DNA of 64,000 nt from Campanula takesimana (taxonomy: Eukaryota > Streptophyta > Magnoliopsida > Asterales > Campanulaceae): positions 744,001 through 808,000 of the forward strand of contig JAOWBW010001049.1 in assembly GCA_026119855.1 (NCBI GenBank), in the 5' to 3' direction. Numbering within the stretch: position 1 is the stretch's first letter; each line of letters starts with the position of its first letter. A program made the translations under genes and the position numbers. Below the pieces are notes generated by a model, which saw only the letters and a list, made by a program, of their open reading frames with translations, had not been told where the DNA came from and searched no databases. Positions 56,024-64,000 of the stretch are shown one piece after another.

Positions 56024-57094
56024 AGGGAAGCACTGATTGAGCTACTCAAAGAATATGTGGATGTGTTTGCATGGTCGTATAAGGACATGCCGGGGCTCGA
56101 CAACTCGATCGTAGAGCACAGAATCCCGACAGCACCAGACGCTAAGCCAGTCAAGCAGAAGCTGCGCCGCATTAAGCCGGAATGGTCTTTGCAAGTAAAG
56201 GAGGAGATTGAGAAGCTGCTCCGTGTGGGTTTTATCAGGGTGATCGAGTATCCAACTTGGTTATCAAATCTAGTGACTGTCCAGAAATCCAACGGTAAAG
56301 TCAGAGTATGTGTGGATTTTCGGGATCTCAACAAAGCTACGCCAAAGGATGACTTCCCCTTGCCAAATATCGACATGTTGGTGGATGTGACCGCCCATTA
56401 TGAGGTCAAGTCGTTTGTTGATGGGTTTGCCGGCTATAACCAAATCAAGATGGCCGAGGAGGACCAAGAAAAAACAGCTTTCACCACCCCATGGGGGACT
56501 TTTTGCTATACTGTCATGCCATTTGGGCTGAGGAACGCTGGGGCTACCTACCAACGGGCAGTTACGACTTTATTCCACGATATGATCCACAAGGAGATTG
56601 AGGTGTACGTGGATGACATGATTATACATTCAAAAGGGTCTGGGGGCCAGCACTTGATAGATCTCAGAAAATTCTTCAACAGGTTGAGAGAGCACGCCAT
56701 GCATTTGAACCCGGCAAAATGTACCTTTGGAGTTCGTAGAGGGAAAGTATTGGGTTACATGGTCACCGAGAATGGGATCGAAGCCGACCCAAGGAAGATT
56801 CAAGCCATCCTGGAGATGAAGCCAGCCCGTACCGAGACGGAGATAAAAGGATTCATGGGACGCCTGCAATACATCAGTCGGTTTATCAATCAGCTGACCA
56901 CCATCTGCGAACCAATTTTCAAGTTAATGAAGAAAACAGCCAGTGTGGAATGGGATCATGACTGCCAGATAGCCTTCGAAAGGATCAAACAATATTTGGT
57001 GAATACCCCAATCCTGCGCCCGCCGCATAAGGAGAAGCCGTTGCTACTATACTTAACTGTGACAGACACCGCCATCGGAGCCATGTTAGCGTAA
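56024..57094 (+). pseudogene. Tat/Ogre-like reverse transcriptase
   Basis: Starts REALIELLKEYVDVFAWSY after the 56021 TAA. Reverse transcriptase blocks are in order: VRVCVDFRDLNKATPKDDFP, FCYTVMPFGLRNAGATYQR, and the catalytic YVDD at 56606-56617 (VYVDDMIIHSK). The thumb and start of RNase H follow (FMGRLQYISRFI, TDTAIGAMLA) before TAA at 57092-57094. Apart from the stops the frame is uninterrupted. Confidence 0.88.
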
Positions 57095-59221
57095 GAAGCC
57101 AAAGATTCCCGGATTGAGAATGCAGTGTACTTTGTCAGCCGAAAGTTATAAGGTAGCGAGCTCAATTACTCCGCGCTCGAGAAGACCTGCGTAGGCCTAG
57201 TATGGGTGGTGACGAATCTCAAACACTACATGGTATCCCATCCGATCTTACTAGTCTCGAAAATGGATCCTATCAAGTACCTGTTCGATAAACCATCCCT
57301 TTCTATGAGACTCGCTAAATGGTCAGTATTCTTGGGAGAGTTCGACATTACTTATGTACCGAGGAAGGCAATCAAGGGGAGGGCAATGGCCGATCAGCTC
57401 GCAGACGCTCCGAGCACTGAGACGAGAGGACCCGACCCCGAGTTCCCGGATGATGACATTTTCGCAATTGAGGTCGCAGAACGGTGGCAATTATTATTTG
57501 ACGGAGCTGCAAACAAACGGGGGAATGGAGTCGGACTCCTACTTATTGATCCCAAAGATGAGCACACGCCCATAGCCATCAAGCTAAACTTTTCAGCAAC
57601 CAACAACGCCGTCGAGTATGAGGCATGTATAGCCGGATTGGAGGCCGCCCTAGAACGCAACGTGAAAGAGTTAGAAGTGTATGGAGACTCTGCTTTGATT
57701 ATTAACCAAACGGCGAAGAAATGGAAAACTATTGATCCTTGCCTGCAGCGGTACCAAGGTTACATGGATGAGTTGATAGCACAGTTCAAAGAGGTTACCT
57801 TCCACTTCCTGCCGCGAGACAGAAATAGGTTCGCGGATGCTCTAGCTACATTGGCCTCCTTAGTTGAAATTCCAGAGGGAAGGTCCGTGAAACCATTCAG
57901 GGTCGGACGAAGGGAGAACCCCGCCTATTGCTGCGAAATCCAGATCGATGCCGAGGTAAACGGAGATCAATGGTACGCCCAAATCTACAAATTCCTTAAG
58001 CACGGAGAGATGTCCTTTGACGGAGATGTGAAGGCCAAGAGTCTGCAAGCACTCAAAAGGTTGGCGGGACAGTTTGTGCTGTTAGACGACACTTTGTACA
58101 AGAGGCATTACGATGGTCTGTTGCTCTTATGTGTCGACAACAAGAAAGCTGAAGCAATAATGGAAGAAGTACACAACGGGTTGTGTGGGCCCCACATGAA
58201 TGCAAGGATGCTTAGACAGAAGATTACTCGGCTGGGCTATTATTGGATTACCATGGAGACAGACTGTATTCAATGGGTTCGACGGTGTCACAAGTGCCAA
58301 GTATGCTCCAACCTCAACCACATCCCCCCACACGAATTGTATAGTTCCACCACGCCTTGGCCATTCGCCACGTGGGGTATCGACATTATTGGGAAGATCT
58401 CGCCAGCCAGTAGTAATGGTCATGAATTCGTCCTCGTCGCGGTCGACTACTTCACAAAGTGGGTCGAAGCTCAGTCTTACAAGGTGCTGAATTCCAAGAA
58501 GGTAGCGCAGTTTATCAAAGAGAATATTATGTGTCGGTATGGGGTTCCTAACCTCATTATATCAGATAATGGCAGTCATTTCGAAGCCGAGTGTGCTCGC
58601 TTGCTTGTAGAATTCAAGATCGAACAAAAGAAATCTTACCCATACTATCCACAGACTAACGGCGCGGTTGAGGCGGCCAACAAGACGATAGAGCAGATAA
58701 TTCGCAAGATGGCTTCGCAAGGACGGGATTGGCCCGAGAAGTTACCATTAGCACTTTGGGGGTACAGAACGTCAGTCCGCACCGCTACTGGAGAGACCCC
58801 TTACACTTTGACATACGGCATGGAGGCAGTGCTCCCTATTGAGTTGGAGGTGCCATCTTTGAGGGTCTTGCTCGAGAACCAAGTGAATGAGGTAGAATGG
58901 CTTCGTAGTCGCTATGATCAATTGGCAACACTAGACGAATGCAGACTGAAGGCCATGGAACACATCCGGGCCTATCAAAGGAGAACGACAAAAGCCTTCA
59001 ATAAAAAGGTCAAGCCTGTTGACATAAAGGAAGGAGACTTGGTGCTCAAAGCATGCTTACCCAACAAATTTAACCCCCTAGGGAAATGGGCCCCCACTTG
59101 GGTAGGGCCATTTGTGGTACAGAAAATCTTCTCCGGAGGAGCGGTCAGAATGGCAGATTTGGATGGCAACCCGTTCAAGGAACCAGTCAACCTCAGTAAG
59201 CTCAGACGCTACTATGACTAG
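57095..59221 (+). pseudogene. Tat/Ogre-like RNase H, second RNase H and integrase
   Basis: After TAA 57092 a further TAA lies at 57149-57151; beyond it the frame is open to 59221. The tail of the first RNase H (ELNYSALEKTCVGLVW, FDITYVPRKAIKGRAMADQL) is followed by a second RNase H of the archaeal type (WQLLFDGAANKRGNGVG, YEACIAGLEAAL, RDRNRFADALATLAS). Integrase comes next with the HHCC zinc-binding region ending RRCHKCQVC, and D-D-E residues in WGIDIIGK, LIISDNGSHFEAE and YPQTNGAVEAANK. Confidence 0.88.
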
Positions 59222-59740
59222 ACTCCCCCTCTAAAAAAAAAAAATAAAAAAAATATATATATTTACTACGCAAAAAGAAGCCCGATAGACTGAAAACCCG
59301 CAAAGGGCGGTCTATGCAAAATAAGGGTGCGTACAGAGCTCGCTAGATCGAAAACCCGCAAGGGCGGTCTAGGCAAAAGTTAGAGCATTCCCCCTTCTAT
59401 CTTCCCTTTCTTTAAAATCATTCTAGTCTGACTTGAGTGAACTACGGTGACCTGAGCCCCTTAGTCCTATTTGTAAAAGGGGAACGTAGGCAGCCTTTCA
59501 AAAGGTGCGGTCTAAAAAACAAATAAACATCCAAATCTTGTCACAAAGCAATAAAGATAGAAGTTGTATTTTCTGGAAGCAAAAACTTTTATTTCCATAG
59601 TCATTGCGTATTAACACTTATTTGATGAGTCTAAGCTTGACATACTTTTTGAATAAATAACCTATTCTGAAATTGAAACTAAAACAAAAGCAACTAAATT
59701 AAACTAATGTGTCTGCATGACTATGGAGAGACGCTCGGGA
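59222..59740 (+). other. Post-pol region with paired hairpins and a conserved stem-loop
   Basis: Non-coding. Two hairpins with TAGAC/GTCTA (59286-59314) and CTAGA/TCTAG (59343-59372) outer stems share the inner GAAAACCCGCAA...GGGCGG. A third structure, CTACG...CGTAG, is at 59442-59489. It lies between integrase and the antisense gene, where Tat elements carry a long untranslated region. Confidence 0.7.
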
Positions 59741-61174
59741 TTACTCCTTAGTGCCATTTGTGCCCTCGGTCTCTTTCTTCTTGCTTTGCCCACGGCGAAC
59801 TTTCTTCTTGCTAGGATTCTCACAAAATCTTCTTTCGAACTCGCTAACACCTTTAGCCTTGCCATTAGGAGCCTCTTCGCCTTTCCTCTTCTTTGACGCC
59901 CCCACTTCTTCTCCGCCTCCGTTAGCCACGCTCTTACTCATCCTCCTCTCATAATCCTCAGCCTCCTTAATCCTCAATGAAGAACTTGGAGCACAGGATC
60001 CCAAAATAGTGCCCCTTAGGGTCTCTAGAGTCTGTTCCGCATGCCCAAGTCTCCCCATATACCAATCCAAATACTCGTGTGGCAGGAAGGTGTTGCTAGA
60101 GCGTGTGAGGAAGGTCCTACGACTAAAGCCGGCCTCGCCCCACATCTGAGAAAGAAGGACTGAGGCACTATCATCCAACTGAAGTACCCCAAAGGGAAAA
60201 TCATCTCTCTCCTCGTCCCAACCCTCCGGGATGGTCTGCACCAAACCATACTGACGAAGCACTCTAGAGGGATAGTAAAAGGTAGTCCCAGAAAGGGTTG
60301 GAACTTTGATCATGTGAAGTCCCACTTGTTTCTCCCTCACAGAGTGAATGTGCCAATGGGGCACCACCCACTGAATGTCGTCAGTCACCATTTCCGCCAA
60401 ATACTTTTCCCAACCTTTGAGAGTCATGCCCTCAAACCGCTCCACCATGCCTCTAATGCGGTGCATCCTTGGGGCCACCTTCAGAGAAGCCGCCGGTTTA
60501 TTCACTCGAAGCCTCTCTTGCAACCACATGGTCAAAAGCCTATCACTACCACAAGGCATCCCACCATAAGCCACGAGATGGGGAATCCCACAGAGCATCT
60601 CCCCAAGAATGGCCGGTACAATATCATAACCCAAACGAGCCAAGTACACCATACCCAAACATCCTTCACTGGCAACTCCCACCTCAGAAGGGAAAAGGAT
60701 AGAGCTGAACAAGCACAGTGCAAGATGGTCCAAGGAGCGGTTAGATGTCACGTCTGCATGCATGAAGTGTTGCGGCATCCAAGAAAGGTCGACATAACCG
60801 CCCCTAGCATACCTATCAAAGTCATCCGCGGGTACGCCAAACGTCACCAACTTGTCCCTCAAGCAAACGAAGTCAAAAGGCAAGGCAACTTTACCCTTCC
60901 CTTCGTAGCCACACAATGCTGCGATGTCCTCATAAGTGGGTGTTATCTCGTTGAATGAAAAGTTGAAGACATGGAGGGTATCATTCCAAAATCTCCCACA
61001 GGCTTGCAAGAGGTGGGTATTGGAGTTCATGTGCAAAAGTGACCAAAGACACTTTATCCCATACCGTTCATCAAGCTTCCTACGACTAGAGCCAGGAAGT
61101 TTGGCAACCCACTTCTCCAAAGAGGTTATAAAGACTTTTTTCTCAAGGCTTGTGATCCTAGCCTCTTGATCCAT
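59741..61174 (-). CDS. Antisense plant-mobile-domain-like protein in the Tat element
   Basis: 477-residue intact frame starting MDQEARITSLEKK (61174). Blocks RFWNDTLHVFNFSFNEITPT and YEDIAALCGYEGKGK match the aminotransferase-like/plant mobile domain (PMD, DUF7745-like) proteins carried antisense between pol and the 3' LTR in Tat-lineage elements. The C-terminus is highly basic (ASKKRKGEE, KKKVRRGQSKKKE), which suggests nuclear targeting. Function is unknown; MAIN/MAIL1-type host proteins with this fold act in gene silencing and genome stability. It is intact although gag-pol in the same element has five stops. Confidence 0.75.
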   Translation of the reverse strand: MDQEARITSLEKKVFITSLEKWVAKLPGSSRRKLDERYGIKCLWSLLHMNSNTHLLQACGRFWNDTLHVFNFSFNEITPTYEDIAALCGYEGKGKVALPFDFVCLRDKLVTFGVPADDFDRYARGGYVDLSWMPQHFMHADVTSNRSLDHLALCLFSSILFPSEVGVASEGCLGMVYLARLGYDIVPAILGEMLCGIPHLVAYGGMPCGSDRLLTMWLQERLRVNKPAASLKVAPRMHRIRGMVERFEGMTLKGWEKYLAEMVTDDIQWVVPHWHIHSVREKQVGLHMIKVPTLSGTTFYYPSRVLRQYGLVQTIPEGWDEERDDFPFGVLQLDDSASVLLSQMWGEAGFSRRTFLTRSSNTFLPHEYLDWYMGRLGHAEQTLETLRGTILGSCAPSSSLRIKEAEDYERRMSKSVANGGGEEVGASKKRKGEEAPNGKAKGVSEFERRFCENPSKKKVRRGQSKKKETEGTNGTKE

Positions 61175-61189
61175 GGCAAAGAGCAAGAA

Positions 61190-61741
61190 AATTGGCTAAA
61201 AGGAACTCAAAAACTGCTCAAAAGGTTGCTGGTACGTTTTTATGGCTGCAAAGGGTTCATTAAATACTGCACAACTCCCGATTCTTGCCAGGAAAAGGAA
61301 AACCGGAGGCGGCGCATAATTTGGCCACGCGGCCACATATGCCCTTGGCCCCGCGGCCGATATTGTCCTTGGCCGGGCGGCCAACTTCGTCCTAGGCCAC
61401 GCGACCAACTTTGCTCCGGATCTTGCCATGGCCAGGCGGCCAACATTGTTCTGGGCCTCGCCATGGCCATGCGGCCAACTTTGCTCCATGCAGAAATCCA
61501 GTTTGTTTCTTCCCACTCCGTAACGGATCCATGCAACTACGTACCTGCCCCCTTCCATGGCTCATGCATTGTATAAAATTAGGAACATTGTAAAATAATT
61601 AGTTTCCACAAGTAGGCTCCCACAATAAAATTGCATTTTAGAACATAATATACATACATGCATTTTATACATTTGTTCTGTACATACATATCCCTCTGCT
61701 CTCTACTAGCTAACAGTGTAGGAAATAAAGGTAGACCCCGC
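61190..61741. other. Palindrome-rich spacer between the two antisense genes
   Basis: 61315-61490 holds repeated GGCC-N4-GGCC units (TTGGCCGGGCGGCCAA, GGCCACGCGGCC) like those in the 5' LTR. The remaining sequence is AT-rich with ATACATACATGC-type repeats. No gene is supported. Confidence 0.6.
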
Positions 61742-63235
61742 CTAATCTGAATCTTCCTCCGTGGTGTCTCCGCGCCGCGCTAAAGCCCGAGAGCTACCGG
61801 CACCCGAACTCCGTCCCCGGACCGCTCGACCACCAATATGAGAAGAGCCCGCACCATTCGGAGACCGTTCCCGACGCTGGGGTGATGCAACGTCGTCCCT
61901 CTGACAAGTACATGAATGGTACGCCTCCCTCAGTAAGCGCATCAACACGTTCTCCCGCCGAGCTGAACGGATGTAGGCCTCCCGAGTCACCTGAAAGTGA
62001 AGCCAAGGCAATGATTACAATGCAGAAAGAAATAGGTGTGTGCAAACATGACTAATACAAAGCACAAAGCCGTACCCCAGCGTCGGGCGGAGGAATGAAT
62101 GTCTCCTCAACAAGATCGGCATCAGTCGGCTCCAAGCTAAGCTCCACCTCCCGGCCGCCCCTCATCACTCTCACGCTACTCGAGCGAAGGGGCATGTCAA
62201 CCAAAGGCCGACTCCGACCAACATACCGGGCCGAGCTCGATCCCTCTCCCGATAGCATCCGAGCCCGAACCTGAGGGCTGATCAGCCGTGTCCGCACGTA
62301 GCCAGCATAGTCGTCACTCCCTCTGTAATGCTCTGCCGGAGTGGGAGCCAAGAAAGTCGCCAACCTCGCGGGACGGAGCATATCCCGAGGAGGGTCATAA
62401 GGAGCCCACGGTAACGCACCAGTCCTGTGCTGACGAACCACCCTCTCCCCAAGATACATGGCCTCCCCGGTGAGACCCACAAGCAGAACCCTAGAAGCGG
62501 TCAACTCCACTACATAGGGACCCACCGAAGCCTCATTGGCCGGGCTCCATGGGTAAAATCTAACCCTGATGGGCTCAGACATCGCGAACACCCTCCTCAG
62601 ATCAGCAGCATCCACTGTCTTCCTGTCCCGGTTTCTGCGGGAAGGAGCCCTGTTGCCCTTGCACCAGTACGACATGATGGGAACAACCTTGTTAACACTC
62701 ATCACCAACTGAAAAGGGGCGACACCGAAGACCTCGTACACCCAAGCCTGTGCATATAATAAGAGAGGTATTTCAGACCAAAAAATAGAACATAAATCTC
62801 AACAAGTGAAAAGAAGGGTAGTCGAGAGCATACCTCAAAGGCGAACTGGAACCCGTCAAAGGCCGACGAGCTAGCCCTCGAGCAATGGTCCAAAGTCCGG
62901 TAAATCTCAGCCAAACCGGCTCCACCCCAAGAAATCCCACCGACTAAGTCCAAGTCCACAAGAGCCCCTAGCAGTGAGTACCGGCAGACAGTAGCCCCAC
63001 TGGGAAACAAAATCTCTGAAAAGCTGTACCATAAGAACAGCCGGACCAAGCAATCCAAATCATATTCCCCCCTACTAAAGGCCTCAATAGCCACCTCCAC
63101 CAAGCGATTCACCTTCCCGGCCTCCACTCCGTAACCCTTGACACCTCCTCCCAGGTCGGTGTCAACTCCCAGCAGAGCCTGTCTATAATCCCGCCGCTCC
63201 GCCAAGCTCTCATCAAAAAGCAAAGGGGTACCAGT
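61742..63235 (-). pseudogene. Second antisense plant-mobile-domain gene, three exons, 5' end cut off
   Basis: Minus-strand exons 63235-62834, 62747-62076 and 61990-61742 have GT/AG borders and phase-0 joins. The PMD pattern is clear across the first junction: LFLWYSFSEILFPSG, LDLVGGISWGGAGLAEIYR, FQFAFE joined to AWVYEVFG. Exon 2 continues FYPWSPANEASVGPYVVELT; exon 3 is Ser/Arg-rich and ends GDTTEEDSD. The frame is open to 63235, where an LTR end begins, so the true start is lost. It is either a second antisense gene of the Tat element or a captured host MAIN-like gene. Confidence 0.68.
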
Positions 63236-64000
63236 TGTGAATACCCCTTTCCGATGAAGCGACGCATGGGAAGTATCTTGTGATTATTATTATTTACAAA
63301 GGGAATATTCTTAACGACATTAAAATTATGAGAGTCGCCACGCCGTTTTAATTAAAGCCAAAACATTGAAAAAAGCATGTTTAATGGGTTCGGGGGTCAA
63401 ATTACAACAAGAGAAGAATATTGGACGTTATCACTCCTATTGCCCGAATGATCGGTCTTTCTATCATGATGAATGTGTTAGTAGTGTGTTAGTGATTGAG
63501 ACCGGATCCGAAGATTGCCTACGTTCCTCTCAATGTGAGAAGCTCAGGTCAGCGTAGTTCGCAGAGAATTAGAATAGGCAGAAGAATCGGGATCATGCAT
63601 AATGAGGGGGGAATTACCTAAAGATTAGGGTTTAGAAGTAGTTCCTAGATCATCCTCGGGTTGATGAACCCTCGATCATCATCGGCTATGAAATAACATG
63701 TAATTATGAAGATCGCAACCCTAAATATAGCATAAATAAGGTTTTAATCTATGAACACGAGGAACATGCGAAGAACATATTATGAACATATGAATGAACA
63801 TGCAAAGAATATGAAGAAACTATGAATAAACATGCACGAACATGAATATAAAAGATCTACATTAAGAATAATGCAAGAACACGAAGAAAAAGTTAGAAAA
63901 CTTACCTATGTTGGCAAGAAATAAACCTCGGATCTTCTTGAGTGTTTGAATGTTAATTAGAGAGAAAAATAGTGTTTAAGAACTCCAAAACTCGGACTTA
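63236..64000 (-). repeat. Inverted LTR of the same Tat family, continuing past the window
   Basis: It begins TGTGAATACCCCTTTCCGAT, the reverse complement of the 5' LTR end at 50288-50307, and stays colinear with the inverse of about 49545-50307 to the window edge. No primer-binding site is present to its left (ACCAGT instead), so it is the outer end of a minus-strand element or solo LTR. It carries its own CTACG...CGTAG stem-loop (63519-63557). Confidence 0.82.

Larger units (their letters stand above)
49158..63235 (+). mobile_element. Large Tat/Ogre-like LTR retrotransposon, 3' LTR not in window
   Basis: In order: 5' LTR (49158-50307), primer-binding site, tandem-repeat leader, gag, protease, G-patch, reverse transcriptase, RNase H, second (archaeal-type) RNase H, integrase, paired hairpins, and two antisense plant-mobile-domain genes. 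The second RNase H, G-patch and antisense genes are features of the Tat lineage. The direct 3' LTR is not seen; at 63236 an inverted LTR of the same family begins. Confidence 0.85.

Noticed and set aside
61196..61558. 120-codon and 136-codon frames over the GGCC-rich block
   Set aside because: Both strands are open only because of the repeated GGCC-N4-GGCC units.

Overview
The window is nuclear DNA from a flowering plant, almost certainly a core eudicot. The evidence is intron-containing lipoxygenase genes, a nuclear photosystem I gene with a chloroplast transit peptide, CTCCCTCCGTCCC-type Stowaway MITEs, and plant Copia, Athila-like and Tat/Ogre-like LTR retrotransposons. The species cannot be named from the sequence alone.

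Layout. (1) 1-9.6 kb: two tandem + strand genes of the 9-lipoxygenase type. The first lacks its 5' end because the window starts inside it. The second is complete but has an in-frame 34-codon contraction of exon 4 and Ser in place of the usual Asn iron ligand. Their introns and flanks hold Stowaway and Mutator-type MITEs. A 749-bp poly(A) retroposon with an 18-bp target duplication lies just upstream of the second gene. (2) 9.6-15.2 kb: MITE-rich spacer, a decayed LINE RNase H fragment, the intronless psaD gene and a tRNA-derived SINE. (3) 15.3-17.6 kb: a 2.36-kb Mutator-like element with an exact 9-bp target duplication and no transposase. (4) 18.1-28.4 kb: a minus-strand non-autonomous Tat-like element whose LTRs differ mainly in copy number of a 19-bp repeat, followed by a rearranged fragment of the same family. 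(5) 28.4-41.4 kb: a 5'-truncated gypsy element (gag, decayed remainder, 2.4-kb LTR), then a minus-strand gypsy LTR containing an intact nested Athila-like non-autonomous element. (6) 41.5-46.6 kb: a Copia gag-only element arranged as LTR-gag-LTR-gag-LTR within one 5-bp target duplication. (7) 46.6-49.2 kb: a hAT element, Stowaway and Mutator MITEs, and a Myb/SANT-like pseudogene split by a MITE and cut by the next element. (8) 49.2-63.2 kb: a large Tat/Ogre-like element with LTR, primer-binding site, tandem-repeat leader, and gag-PR-RT-RH-aRH-IN in one frame broken by five nonsense codons. Two antisense plant-mobile-domain genes follow; the distal one is cut by an inverted LTR that runs off the window.

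The functional host genes are the second lipoxygenase, psaD and the partial first lipoxygenase; the rest is mostly mobile DNA. Two cross-family patterns stand out. First, the Tat-type elements carry a recurring CTACG...CGTAG stem-loop whose outer stem is constant and whose inner stem changes in sequence but keeps pairing, always in the element sense orientation. Second, several LTR families carry paired GC-rich palindromes, in three cases followed by the same CCCCTGTTT flank.
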